This document shows positions 1-13,600 of a stretch of 64,000 nucleotides of DNA, piece by piece. This stretch comes from Patagioenas fasciata (taxonomy: Eukaryota; Chordata; Aves; Columbiformes; Columbidae): positions 149,543,104 through 149,607,103 of the forward strand of contig NC_092520.1 of the NCBI RefSeq assembly GCF_037038585.1. Reading direction: 5' to 3'. The translations under genes and the position numbers were made by a program. Numbering within the stretch: position 1 is the first letter of the stretch; every line of letters starts with the position of its first letter. A model generated the notes under the pieces. The model searched no databases. It was not told the DNA's origin and saw nothing but the letters and a program-made list of their open reading frames with translations.

Positions 1-540
1 AGAGGAAAAGGGGGATGGAGCGGGTGGGGGGAGGCAAAGCCCTTCTGCACTGCAGCTCCTTGCTTTACATCTTGCTGGCACACAGCAGAGCCAGCCCCGA
101 GCCCTCTGCTCACGTCCGTGTAGCTCTGCGCCCCTGGGAAGGAGGTCACACATCCACGCAAAGCGCACGCTGCCGCGTGTGCGCCCTGCGGCAAGGAGAG
201 CAGCTCCGCAAACCGCATGTGCCAACGCATGTGTTGGGCGCCAGCTGGCCAGGGAGAAACTCATGCACTCAGAGACATCAGCACATACCGTGTGTTAATG
301 CACACACCATCTGCCAACGTATAGGGCTATATGGCAGATAATATGTAGGCACCTCGACTGTCCACCCAGCTGAACATGCTGTGCAAAAAGGCCTATGCAG
401 CCACGCACTGCCTGAGCAGCACAGCTGTGCTGGCTGCACTTGCCATTGCAGCACATATCGCAAACTACATAGGCCCAGGCTTGGTTAAATTTGGACAGGA
501 GACACGTAAGGAAAAAGACATTTCCCATGCAAATCAGATA

Positions 541-598
541 CACATATTTACACAAACCATAACCCTACACACACATATTTACACAAACCATAACCCTA
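541..598. repeat. Two-copy tandem repeat, period 31
   Basis: CACATATTTACACAAACCAT followed by AACCCTA occurs at 541-567 and again at 572-598 without change. It is a small duplication in otherwise unremarkable sequence. Confidence 0.9.
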
Positions 599-3500
599 AG
601 GTTAATGAAACTGACCTTTGCGAAGTTATGCACAGGGATGAGAAAGACAATCAGAGACACACGTGCACACAGAGTAGCTCTGCCCTGGGATGGGTGGGGG
701 AAGGCAACCTGCATCTTTGCAGCTGAGCCAAACAGATGCTGTGTTCAGATTGCACCTGCTAAAAAGCCCTGTCTATAGGTTGCAAATTCTTTGCTGGCTT
801 CAAAGAGCCCCTTAAGTCCCCAGGCTCACGCTGAAACACTTGGGAGGACAGAAATCCCTCTGAGACACAGACAGGAAGTTTCCCAGGGAATCAGAGGCTT
901 GCGTTCATGTTTTTGTGTGCCACAGATATATTATAAATCAGCCCATCCCAAACAGTCATTTTCTAAGATGTTTTGAAATAGGAGGTTATTGGAGAAGTTT
1001 CTGCCTGATGTTTAGATCACGCACATGGCTGTAAAGATGAAAGCAATAAAAACAGATTGTCTACATGTGAAATACTCCTAACTTGCTCCGATGTGCAGAT
1101 AATATTGTTAATTGGAAGATGGCAGGTCCCTTCGGGATGAATACTATGTAGACACATAAAGCTAATGCTGGTACAAAGAGATGATAATCCAAAAAGCATA
1201 TACCACCACTGTCTTGCATTTGTAAACTGTTATATCTATACAGTATGCATAATGTGCAATAACATATATATAGTGCATTCAGAGTTGATCAAAATATGCT
1301 GCTCTTTTCCACAGAAAGTTTTTGAGATCCAGTTTTTCTCTGAAACTTTTAAGATGGACTTTAGATTAAGCACATCTCTCAAGTGCTTTGCTGGAAGTGG
1401 GTTCCACCCTCCCCCTGTCAAGCATGATGCGGAAGACTTGCTGCAGAACTCAGCACTACACCTCCTGCTGTCTCCCACTTCATGGGCCTTGTCCTTGGGG
1501 TCAGATACGCATCCCAAAACCAAAATAAAGAGTAAAGTCCCTGAGGAGCAGTGTGGTGGCAGCAAGGTTATTGCAAACCTGAAGCTGACATGTCACTGTC
1601 CCTGATGGGGGACAGCAAGGGGGCAGTGCCTGCAATGTCACTGTTGTGTGCAGGGTGTGATGTACCCCTTTCCACCTCAACTGGAGGACTCTGTAAAAAT
1701 TGTGTTGGTGCCTCAGGGGTGCCTGGGGCACAGCTGATCACAGAAATGGGCTCCACTGTCCCCTACAGGTTCAGCTTTCCCGTCATCACCAGCTGCTGGG
1801 GGAGATGTGTCCCTCTGCAAGACACTGCCCAGACCCTGAGTCTGGCAACCCGGAGTTGTGCACATAGTGCACCTAATAAAAGTGTGTCACAAGGTGTCAC
1901 AAGGATGAGGATCATGGGTGAGCAGGGCTGTGGGATTTAACCAGTTTAGGAGCTCTGTCACACCTGGCTGGTCTTGAAGCATCTTTCCTGCAGCTAATAA
2001 GTGCAACTGAGGTTAAAAGCTGGCTGAGGAGCTGTGTTTTCTGCCTTGATCTGTACAGTCCATGAACTGGGATTGTTCTCAAGAATGTAGGGTAGGATCT
2101 TCTTTTATCCCTAGGGGGATGCTCACCCCTACAGGGATGCTCACCCCTGTCATGGCCACCTCTTGCTGCCAGTACCCTCTGCCTGCCACAGCTGCCTCTG
2201 CACCCTCCTGCATCCCACCACTGCCTGTGACACTTCCCCCATCCTCCCTTTTTTGAAAAGAGCTGTTCATTGTATTCCCTAAAAAAAACTTGGAGCAAAG
2301 TATTTGGGCAGCACAGGAGAAGGAGGACAAAATGTTCCCTGTAGGAAAACACAAATCCATATATTCTCAGTAGATATCTCTGTGCTGGCTCTGGATCAGC
2401 CTGAAACAGCTGAGCCCCATGCAGGCAGACCATGCCAACAATGAGTGTAGTGCAGGGGGCTGCCAGCCGGGCTCTGACAGCAGCTAGTTGGACATCAGCC
2501 CTCCTGTGATGCTTCGAGCGGGGCTTTTTCACTGCCAGGACAAGCAACCCTGGCAGAAACAGGAGTGACCTGGGGTAGCTGATGTTACAACTGCTGTAAC
2601 TATCCAAGCAAAAGGCAAGAAAAGCCGCCAAAACCCTCTTCAGCTTCCTAGGCAGGGGGAAATAAAGGTGTGGGAAAACAAAACAGTGAGTGGTGCCGCA
2701 GCCCTGCCGTGCAGGGAACCCAGACACCCGTGAACCCTCTTCCTGGAGCAGGCATTGCCAAACAGATCAGTGCTAAGGGTACTGACTCCCCAGGACACTT
2801 GGCTTTGAAAACTCTTTAGGAATACCAAAGTACAGAGAAAGGCTGCTAAAAACAGGGAAGATAGTCACTGAAGTGAGCCTGGCCACACCAGCTGCCCGGT
2901 GCTCCTGTCTCCACTGATGCATTGCCATAAAGCTACTGGTGCCCAAGGCCTCCTTTCATTTCCCTGGTCTTTGCTATTGTGCAAACGGAAGCTTTCTCCT
3001 TGCTCCTGGAGCATGTCCAGAAGGGTTTAGAACCTTGTACATCCCCATCAGGGCCCAGGAGTCAGCAACAGTGGGGGGAAATCCCAGACTGAGCTTTCTG
3101 AATCTGAGCTTTCAGTCCCATTTACTGGCTGGTCAGTCCCTGCCACCTTAGTTCTCCCTCATCTTCCCAGTCACAGCCTGTGACTCTCTGCCTGCAGAAG
3201 GAATTACCTGCTTTGTACCCAGTGGACCACAGCAAAGCCATGCAGCTGATGGCAGCGTGAGCCAGAGAGCGGGCAGCATGCTGGTTTCAGCACTTAGATC
3301 GGCTTTCTGTGCACTTAGGATCCGCCTCATAGGAGCCAGCATTGGACTCAGCCCCTCTCACCTCCCCATGGGGACCAGTTCTCCATCATGTCTTTTTGAA
3401 GAGAGGGAGAGTATTGCTCAGTTAGGGACATATGAACCTGGGCAGAATTATTTTCCCTTTCTACAGTGAAAGAAAAATACCCATCCCCTGGGATGTGACC

Positions 3501-6500
3501 TCAGCCTTCAGCCTCAGCTCACATCTTCTGGCATCTCCCGTCAAAAGGACAACCCATCTAGCAGCTCAGAACAAGCGGCCAGGAAAAAAAAAGTGCACAG
3601 GAAAAATGGGAACCTTTATTAAATAGCTTGTTCAAGATAAAACCCCAGCCATCTGTCAGCTTGCTCTAGAGGAGGCACTGCTATAATAATTAACAGAGGG
3701 AAAGGTGCCAGAAATGCCAGGGAAAAAAAACCAAACAGTAGTTTGCTAACATTTTACACAGGTCTGCCATGAATGCAGTGGGAGGAAGGAGCAGGGGGAA
3801 AAGGTTCAAAGTAAGAAACATCACGTTGCCTCACGAGGGCAGATGCTGCTGGCAGCAAGGGGCCACAGGACACTTTGAGCTGGTGCAATTTGGCACATGG
3901 CATCCCAGGAGCAGATGCTGCCATGGGGGACGGACAGCTGATGTCTCTCAGATGCCAGGGCTCTGCAGAGGGCTCCCCAGAGCTAGCAGATTGTCCTGGG
4001 GGTCGTGGTGCTGCCAGGGATGGGGGCAGCCCCTGTGGGGCTGGATGCATGTGATACCCCACCAGGCAGTGCCTGGGACACTGCCAAGGGACCGTGCTGC
4101 TGCACACTTCTCACTGCGGCTATGACACTCACCCAGCTCACTCCCATTTAAACGGTGATGGCTAATACAGGCTCACCCTCCATCCCCAAAGAGACCCCTC
4201 TTCCTTCTCAAAGCGTGCAGAAACCCCTAAAAATCCATTGACTCGGCCCAGCAGTGGCACCTACCCAGCACTCAGACACACACCAAGGTGCCAAGGCAGG
4301 TGTCCAGCCATGGGACATGACCCTGGGCTGCAGAGCCCCCCACCACCTCCCACCCTCCTCCCTGCCAAAGTGTCACCTCACACAACCGCTGCTGGAGCCT
4401 GGAGGGCATTGCTGAGCCTTGGTTGCTGCTGCCCGAGTGCCTACTGTGGCTGGGGCTGTGACTGCTGCTCTGTCACCCACCTCCCCTCGGAGCATCACAC
4501 TGAGGTTCCCCTCACAGAGCTGAAAAGCTGCTTTAAAATAAGAATCTTAGATTATAATTCCTAATCCCTTCTCCTGCAGTAAGTGCAGAGAGGGGACAGA
4601 TATGCCAGTGCTCTTAGTCTCCTTCTTGCAGGACCAAATGTGCTTCAGAAACAGATCAAAGCGTTCGTGCCATGGGCCGGGCAGGCAGCAATCCAGAGCT
4701 TCTGGTGGCTGGGACATCAGGGCACCATCAGAAGGCAGGGAGAGGCAGAGCGAGATGTTGTCCCCCTCCCACCAAGAGCGCTGGTCCCTCTCTGTGTCTT
4801 CTCTCCGTTCCCACCAAGGAGTTATTTTTACAGACATGTCAGTCGGCTCTGGTGTGAGAGGGATAGGCAGACAAGGGGGTGGCAGGCAGCCGGGTTCAAC
4901 CCGCAGACAAGGGTGAGCTATGGCCAAAAGGCACATGGGCTTCTTGGGGATGGGCAGGGAGCATGGCAGGCTCTAGCATTGCCCGAGTGCTGAGGCACAA
5001 GGCACGGATGCTCCTGTGTCCTGTTCCTTGTCCCCCAGGGCCAGCCCAGGGGCTGATGTGCCTCCAAGACAGCACACACAGCCTTGGAGCTATTGAGCAG
5101 ACGGGAGGCAGCATGCTCCAGGGTGACAGCAAGAGCTGGGTTTACACTGAAGAACCTCATATCTGGACTTTTGAGGTTTTGTCTAAGGCCAGGTCAGCAG
5201 CGTCAGCCCAAAACTCACGGGTGCTTTTCTTTATGGGGTCATTGAGGGATTATTTGTGTTTACCTGAATAGCATGATTCAACACAAACCAGCCAAGAGGC
5301 TTCTCTAAGCCACGCAGCCTTCAAAGGGAGAAAAACATCCAGCAGGGTAGACATGCCCTCTCTGCTGGCATTCCCTGGGCTCACAAGAGATGTGCCGTCT
5401 GGGCAGGAGTGCCCCCAGGCAGATTGCCTGCCCTGCGCTGTGGCCAAGGGGCCCTCTGAGGCTGGTCCCCCCTCTGTTGTCATTACAGCAGTGACATGGA
5501 CATACCCCTTCTGCTGGGCTGAGTTTCCTCATCCGGAAGCAGAAACACCCAGACCCACCCCAGGGTCCCCTGGAAGAATCTCCTGTGGTGCATGAATGTG
5601 GCCAGCATGAACCTCTGCACATCTGCTCCACACAGGGCTGCAGCCATGGAAGTGAGGGCTGCTGGTCCCCAGGGGCTGCAGTGGGGACAGGTGCCACCCT
5701 GCAAGGGGCCATGGCTTTGTCCCTGTGGCCAGGCTGCAGTGAGCTGAGGGGCTGTGGCTGGTCCCTGGGGCACCGATGAAGTTTGGCACTGCTTTCTTGG
5801 CAGTGCAGCAGCATCATGCCAGGCTGTCAGGAAGCATCTCCATCAGTGTCACAGCCATCAGGTATCAGCACTAACCTCTCTTGAGCGTCTCCAGACATGG
5901 ACACTTCCCGGCTGACAGCACCCTGGGGATGATGGACGCATGCTTGGCAGGAGCCCCACACTGCCCTTGGCAGTGCTACCTCAACCAGTGCTGCTGTGGT
6001 GACACTGGGTGCCACCCCTGTCCCCTGCCACTCCCTGGGCCTCTGTCCCAGTGGCCATCATCTGGGCTCCCCAATGGGCACAGCCCTGGCACTCAAAAAC
6101 TTTTATCCAGTGGTTAACAGCTGCTCCCAGCCCCCTTGGGATGTGCCAGGGCAAGTACTAAAGCTGGGGGAAAGTCTGCAACACTCCCCCAGGCACCCCT
6201 CCAAATACTTGCCACTGGGGCACAGGAAGGGACACATGGAGACCTACACTGGAAAGGGCACCTGACTTGCTGCAGAGGGGGACACCAGACCCAGGGAGTC
6301 CTCCTGCCGGGGTGAACAAACCGTGAGGGCCAGGGTGGTAATGTCCCTACCACCACGCAGCTCTGAGCAGGTCCAACACCTGTCTGAACCTCTGACCACA
6401 AGCACCACTTTAACATACTATTAAAGATGCAGAAAGTGGAGGAAAGCTATGAAAATGCATGAGGTGTATAGTGCTGTGGCTTTTGCTTTCACAGTGCCCT

Positions 6501-8394
6501 TGTTCCCCTCCATCAAGGCAGTGGAGGACTATCAGTGGGGGAGAGGAAAACATCTGATACATCCCTTAGATGTCAGTGATCAGAATGGTCTTTGCACTCA
6601 TTTTTAAGAGCTATCTCCCAGGTGTCATGGGTAGGTTTCAGAGTTTCCAGGCTTCTTCTTCCTGCCCCTGTGTTCCTCATGTAGAATCTGACCAGTAGCT
6701 GGAGTTGTACAGAGACAGGATCAGACATCAGGAGAGGAAAACCATGCTGTATGGGCACACTATGTGGCCTCCAGTGCCACTATTGGCACCCAAAGCTGAG
6801 CACCATGTTCAATGTGCTCAGCTCCTGAGGAAAGCTGGCAGTGTGCTTGGTGCCAGCCCTATCACCATGCATGGGCTGGTAGCCCTCAACACAAGCCAAA
6901 CCACTGTGGACATGCCCCTTAGTGGCACAGGTCCCCCCTCCGTTTGGCCATCACCACCAAGTGCAACTAGGGCCCCTCAATCCAGAGAGAATCTGCCTGG
7001 GATAGGAGAGGGATAAGGACAAGTTGCTCACCCAGGATCATGCTGACTTTCAGTATACCCCCCAAGACACAGTACAAATGCACCCAACACATCATTTAAT
7101 AGAGTTTTGGAGAGACTACAAGCGGTGGTGGGCTAGCTGAAGCCTTACGGTGCTGCACGGCATCGGAATCATGTTGTGGACGTTGCACATGTGTTTGTAT
7201 GACCAGCTGCCAGCTGTTGGAGCACATCTGGGAGAACAGCAGCAGAAAGAGCTCCCCTCTCCCACAGGAGAGGATCACATCCGCATCTCCAGGGGAAGCA
7301 GCACTTGAGCAGCAGTGGCAATTCTGCCTTTCCCATTGCATCCCTGCTGCAGCAGAGGGTGGGGGCAGTGGCATTTATTTTATTTTTCGGAGCCCTCAGG
7401 AAAAAGAGGATTTCAGAGGGATTTGAGCACAGCTCCCTAAATAGCTCCTTAGAATTAAGAGGTTTCAAGGAGGATTATTTCAAGCGGCTGCCTGTGGTGG
7501 GAGGGAGATGCTGGCAGGTACTGGGGGCAGAAAAAAAGGCAGAAGCCCTGTAGGTGAGCACAGGGGAATGTAATCTCCTTCTGAACCACAGCACAGGGGA
7601 GAGGGGCCATGCCACCCCCTGGACATACACGTATCCTCTCTGCTGGGGGAGCCAAAAGGAGTGGGGAAGCAGAAGGGTGGTCACCAGAAGCGACACACCA
7701 CAGGAGCAGAACAAAAGCAGCTCTTACACAGGAGTCACTGGTACTGAGCACAGCACGTGCCTTTCAGCTGGTGGCCAAAGCCCAAAGTCACAAAGTCGAC
7801 ACACGGATATGGCTGCATCACTGGACCTGCCCATGGTGACATTGCTGAGGTGTGGGGTGAGCTCAAGGGGCCATACCCATCCCTCCCTTCTCACTAGATG
7901 AAAATCCCACATGCAATGGAGGTGGGAAGGTTCTTCCTTGGATAGAACAAGTTTTAAATGCTGGAGAAGGGGATCAGTCAAACAGGCAGAGGTTGACTAA
8001 GGGCAAATTCTTCCCTGCAAGTTGATGAATACCAGACTTTGCAGAACCAAACATTTGTGGCAGAAATAAAACTGCTAGGAAAGGCCATAAAATCTTTCAG
8101 AACAGGCACAGACTGCAGAGACTTGTGGAATATGGCTTGAAATGCCTCTTCTAGTAATACTAAGAAAGAGCATTGCTTGGCACAGTGCTTTCTGGTGCAA
8201 AGAAGAGAAGATAGCTGTAACATCATTATAATTTTGATATTGTGACAGAAGATAGTTTTTAGGGACCAGATCCTGCAAACATCTGAGCTCCTCCATGGGG
8301 TCCTGAGCTCCAGCTTTCAGCAGGCAGAGGGTTGAGAGTGCGCCCAGCAAGTTCCTGAGCCATGGGCACGCAGGAATAAATAATAAGGCTGGAA

Positions 8395-8640
8395 GTGGAA
8401 TGCATGAGAGAAGCAGGGAAGTGAGGCTGGTAATAATATAGACATGGAGAAATGAGGAAAGAATAGAAAGGAGAAGAGAAGGTGGGGAGAGCTGTAATTT
8501 GACAGCAGTGGAAGCAAAAAAAGCAGGGAGAAGCAAGCTGAGGTAGATAATTTCCACTGGACAGATGGTAGTGGGAAAGCAGTGAGGTAAGAGAACAGAA
8601 AGAAGCAGAGAAGGAAGGAAAGCTAAGGGGAAGGTCACTG
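8395..8640. repeat. Purine-rich (GA-biased) tract
   Basis: The plus strand is strongly purine-biased, for example AGGAAAGAATAGAAAGGAGA and AAGAAGCAGAGAAGGAAGGA. The 199-codon minus-strand frame across it (Leu/Ser/Pro-rich) results from this composition and is not a gene. Confidence 0.6.
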
Positions 8641-8972
8641 GCAGAAAACTGAGCAAATGGTTAAATCTCATCAAATATTATTATTATGAGCAGCCCATGT
8701 GTGGGTAGCCCCTGCTGCAACACCTGGAGTGATGTTCTGCACCTGCCACAGACAAGGCCAAAAGCCAGAGATATGCTGCAACTAAAAACCCAGCAAAAAA
8801 GAATTGAAGATGTAGGGATTTCCTCAGCCACCAGGGAAGGGACTTTGTTTTCTGGACCCTTCCTTTTCCACTCCTCTGGAGGAACGACCTGGACGGTACA
8901 ACCCTTTGAACAGCTCTCCCAGCAACTGAGTTCTTTGGCCAAGAGTTTAAAAAAATGACTTTTGACACTGAT

Positions 8973-9420
8973 TTCACAGAATCACAGAATGTTAGGGATT
9001 GGAAGGGACCTTGAAGGATAATCTAGTCCAATGCCCCTGCCAGAGCAGGAACACCTAGATGAGGTTACACAGGAATGTGTCCAGGCAGGTTTTGAATGTC
9101 TCCAGGGAAGGAGACTCCACAACCCCCCTGGGCAGCCTGTTCCAGTGCTCTGTCACCCTCACTGAGAAGAAGTTTCTTCTCAAATTTAAGTGGAACCTTT
9201 TGTGTTCCAGTTTGTACCCATTACCCCTTGTCCTATCATTGGTTGTCACTGAGCCTGGCTCCATCCTCGTGACACTCACCCTTTATATATCTGTAAACAT
9301 GAATGAGGTCACCCGTAAGTCTCCTCTTCTCCAAGCTAAAGAGACCCAGCTCCCTCAGCCTTTCCTCATAAGGAGATGCTCCACTCCCTTCATCATCTTT
9401 GTTGCCCTACGCTGATTTGC
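8973..9420 (-). mobile_element. CR1 LINE 3' fragment
   Basis: The left end reads TCACAGAATCACAGAATG, the reverse complement of the CR1 3' tail, followed by TTGGAAGGGACC. The match runs through typical CR1 blocks (CAGCCTGTTCCAGTGCTCTG, CCCCTTGTCCTATCA, CTCCTCTTCTCCAAGCT) to about 9420. It is 5'-truncated, with only fragments of the reverse-transcriptase end open. Confidence 0.92.
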
Positions 9421-10150
9421 TCTACCTCAGACCTGAGCTGCCCCAATAAAGCTGAAAAGATTGGTGTCTCCCATGGTTTTAAGGCCTCACTCAAGAACTG
9501 ACTTCTTTGCACATCACCCACCTGCACAACTCTGAGTCTGCGTTTAAGGGGAGAGAGGTTATGTGACCTGGGTGCACAGGCATAAGCAGGTTTTTGGTAA
9601 AGTCATTGCCACAAAGATCAGAAGTTAACATCTGCTTTCAACACAGATGTCACTCTCAAAGGACATATATGTATATAAGGAGTGGTTTCCTTTATCTCCT
9701 GGTTTATAAATATAGGTGAAAGTGGAATAGAAAAGTTCAGCCATACTAGTGCTTGCAATTACAGGACAAGGAAAGATGACACGTCTGTGACTGGCTGAGA
9801 TTAATTGTGATGAACTATGATTGAAATTTTCAGTGTTTGGCTTTCAGCTTTACAAGATCAAGCCTGTAAATTCAGCATTTCCTCATGTTGATTTAACAGC
9901 TGCGATTTTTTTGATGTAAACACCCTAACGAGTAGTAGCAGGACAGGGCATGATCTCATCTGGTGGTGTTGGAGACTGCAAAACATGCGCTCGAATCCTG
10001 GCAGGCAGAACTGCTAAAATCCAGGACACAGCACATGCCATTGTGTACAAGCACACATTGGTTACACATCTAAAGCAACGTTAACCAAGGTGCATTGGTG
10101 AGCTGGTAGGAGACCCAACCCTCAAGGTGGCCGACTTGAGATTTGATCAC

Positions 10151-10605
10151 TATAGAATCACAGAATCAGAGAATAGTTTGGGTTGGAAGGGACCTTCAAA
10201 GCTCATCCAGTCCAACCCCCTGCCATGAGCAGGGACATCTTCAACTAGATCAGGTTGCTCAGAGCCCTATCCAGACGGACCTTGAGTGTCTCCAGGGATG
10301 GGGCATCTACCACCTCTCTGGGCAACCTGGGCCAGGGTTTCACCACTCCCATTGTAAAAAATTTCTTCTTCTTGTCTATCCTGAATCTCCCCTCCTTTAG
10401 TTTAAAACCATCACCCCTTGTCCTATCGCAACAGGCGCTGCTATAAAGTCTGTTCCTATCTTTCTTATGGGCCCTTTTTAAGTACTGAGAGGCCACAATA
10501 AGGTCTCCCTGGAGCCTTCTCTTCTCCAGGCTGAACAACCCCAACTCTCTCAGCCTGTCCTTACAAGACAGGTGTTCCAGGTGATCGTTTTTGTGGCCCT
10601 AAGAC
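10151..10605 (-). mobile_element. CR1 LINE 3' fragment
   Basis: Starts TATAGAATCACAGAATCAG and GGTTGGAAGGGACC, and continues through CATCCAGTCCAACCCCCTGC and CTTCTCTTCTCCAGGCTGAA to GTGGCCCTAAG. It is about 450 bases of the CR1 3' end, antisense to the window and lying downstream of the transporter gene. Confidence 0.93.
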
Positions 10606-13600
10606 TTCTTTCCTCCTTATACTACTGACCCTCAGGCTGGGAGACCAGCAGAAGAGCAGGTTGGCTCTGTGCACCAGCTGGTCCCAGGCATGGACAGCAC
10701 AGGGCTGACCTGCATCATGTCACAGCTCCACAGAGTGACTGGGATAGGTACATCTCATTCAGACATTCATTTATGAATTCATGGACTCACATATTCATTT
10801 ATGAATTCATGGACTCTAAGCTGAGCTAAGGAGTGCGAGCCAGTGGGAAGGCAGGCCAGCAGACCTGGCGACACTGTCAGGTGCCAAGAGAGGGGAGAGA
10901 CTAATTTGCACTGAGCTACACTGTGTGCGCACACGTACAATGGGTGCTCATCAAACGCTCTGAGTACATGGGTATCTCTGCATGAGGTCATTGGGAGGCT
11001 GTCACAAACGAGAGCATCACCGTCACACCTACACGTGATGCTATGATGAGCTACCTCCTTTCTCAAGGCTGTATAAACCAGAAATATGCTGCTGTTTAAG
11101 GACAGCTCTGAAATATTCCCCAGCTTTATCCAAGGTGTTATACACTCCTCCAGCATCATCTACAACAGCTCACGGCCTCTATGCTGTGTGTGCTTTGAGC
11201 TGGGATGTGCCAGTGCCAGCGGTTAGCGGCACAGACAATTCCCGAGGGAAGTCAGCACTGGTTCATGGAGGTGGGTTTAAGCATGGTGGCTATGTCCTAC
11301 CAGCTGCCCCAGGAGTTTCTGCCTCCCACTGGCTGGGATTTAGGTGTTGCCACTTCCCAAAAAAGATAAAAGCTAAACCACCCATGGGCACTATGATCCA
11401 TCATACTGCCTCTCACCCAGGGATGCAGCCAGGGAGGGTATTTGGCAGGAACTGCCCTGTTCCAGCTGGGGGGAAGATTTCTACTGTGCTGGAAAGTCTC
11501 CCCATCACTTAGCACACCTCTGCACAAAGCTGATTGCAGCAGAGCATAGTCAGTGCAGGAGACTGGGACAGCCCCTAGCAAAGAGCCTTCCACTTACTCT
11601 CTCAATTGCATTTTAGAGTCAGGGGGAGGTTACTGCACACAGCTGCAGAGGGTGGGATGGTCCAGAAGAAAAAGGCTGCCTGGTCTGCCAAGCTCTGGCT
11701 CACAGTGCCAGCCCCGATGGATGCGGTGGAGTTGGCTGGAGACTGCAGAGGGCTGAAACATGGCACCTGTGAGCAGCCCACACCATCCTGATGCACTTCT
11801 CCAGTTTCAGGGTCATGTCCTACAGCTACCAGCACGCCGGACTCCTCACTGGATGCTCTCTTTCTGCCACATGCCCTTCTGTTGTGTGTTTGCTGGTTCT
11901 GGTTTATGGTAGATCAATCCACAACCATCTGGGATTCGAACCTGGTGGCATCCGAATCTCTGGGGTGACAGCACAGCTGTGTGCATCTCTGTGGAGATGC
12001 ATGTGAAAAGGCAAGAAAAAGAGAGAAGTGGTCAGCAGTCTAAGCTCTCCAGAAACACCACCTCTTGTCAGGAGGAGGAAGACATGGGCAGTGTCCACTC
12101 ATCTCTGAGAGACTGAACCAGGATGTTGCGTGATGAAGATGGTCAGCACACAATGTCGTGGTGGCAGCTCACGCAGAGCCTAGGGAAGCTGTGCTGGGAG
12201 GAAGAGACATGAGGGTTCCTCCATCAGGTCCTCTCTTCAACAAGCAAAAGCCACCGCAGAGCTGGGAACAGTGAGCCGTGCTGGAGGAGCTCAAGGGACA
12301 ATGTGGCATGAGCAGCTACAGGGCAGGATGAGGAGGTCCAGGTTGTCCTCCTACACGGCAGCATCTGAAACCCTCCCATTCAAGGATGTCTTCGGCTGGA
12401 GACCATTGTTCTGAGTGTGCACCTCTGGCTTGGGCTGTGTCATCTGCTGCAAACGCTGCCCAGGAAAGAAGGGAAAGAGGGAGTCAGCTGTGGGATCAGG
12501 GGCAACAGCAGTGACACAGCTGGTGCATGGCAGTGGCTGAGGGTTGGGACTCCTTGTCCCAAGCCTCAGAGGTGGCCCTAGTTACAGAGCAAAGGGATAG
12601 TGCATGCAGCAGGAGTTACTCCTCAGGCACCGTTCAGCAACCTACTGCAAGCCCCTCTGTGTCACTTTTGCTTTGGTGCTGCACACAGCACAGCAGCTCC
12701 TCCTTTTATCTGAAATACAGGGATCACCCTTGAAACACAGGCAAACTGTTACCAGGCAATACCAGCTGCAAGTAGGAACGAGGGCTGCAATGTCACAGGC
12801 TTCACAGCAGACCCATTTTCCCCCCTTCTGAAATTTTTCAACTAGGGTTTATTACAAAGCATTACTAACTAGCTACAGCATGCTGACAAGGTTACAGCCT
12901 GTGCTGCTGATGCAGATCAGACCAGTTCACCTGCATAAACATTTGCACTGGCAGTGATTCTTGTCACCCTGAGCAGATCAAATGAAAACTGCAGAACCCA
13001 GTAAAGTGAAGCAAGAACTCGGGAAAATATGGAGGGGCAAGTCATTACTGGAGGCGTGTGTACTGAGCATCAGGAGTGATAAAGAAGAATGAATCACTGT
13101 CAGGGAGGGACTGAGGCTGCAACTTGCAGAAGAGAAGGCAGAGGAGGATTGAGCCTGACCTGAACAGACATGGCTAAGTCAGGAAAAAGCTCTTTCCAAC
13201 AAAGGGAAACCAGCTCCTACTCTCCTATACCACTGAAGTGGGCTGTTGCTAGGTGAAGTCCCTGAAATGTTCTCTGAGCTGCTTCTGCCATTCATGGTCT
13301 TCTTTTTTCCCCCCCTCACATTCATGCTCAGTAGGATCAAAATGACTTGTAATCTTTCTTGTCTGTCAAAACCATTTTATTCAGCATTGACATCTAATTT
13401 CCCTCCAGCTTCAGCTCTATTACAAACTAATCCAGGATCTGTGCACATAAGAGGCCAAAAATTCTTGCTGTCCATCTGATACCAATGCGCACATGCACAC
13501 AGAAGCCTGCTTTCTTCCTGCTGCCATCTCCTGCTCACTCCTGGGCCTACAAACCATGGGGAGAAGGTCTGGGTCTCCTGATGTGTGTGGGTGCTGTCAG

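Larger units (their letters stand above)
1..8972. other. Sequence downstream of the transporter, no recognised gene
   Basis: It is a GC-moderate sequence with many unrelated open frames. The longest is 271 codons at 2727-1912 on the minus strand; it matches no family I know and is left out. The only structures seen are the tandem repeat near 541 and the purine tract near 8.4-8.6 kb. Confidence 0.6.

Noticed and set aside
541-600. AACCCTA units resembling telomere repeat
   Set aside because: Only two isolated copies inside a 31-bp duplication; no TTAGGG-type array.
1912-2727. 271-codon open frame on the minus strand
   Set aside because: No recognisable domain, and composition drifts along the frame from hydrophobic to Arg/Gly-rich. 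It has no splice or start context; most likely chance in GC-rich sequence.
8075-8674. 199-codon open frame rich in Leu, Ser and Pro
   Set aside because: It is the pyrimidine strand of a purine-biased tract, which simply lacks stop codons.
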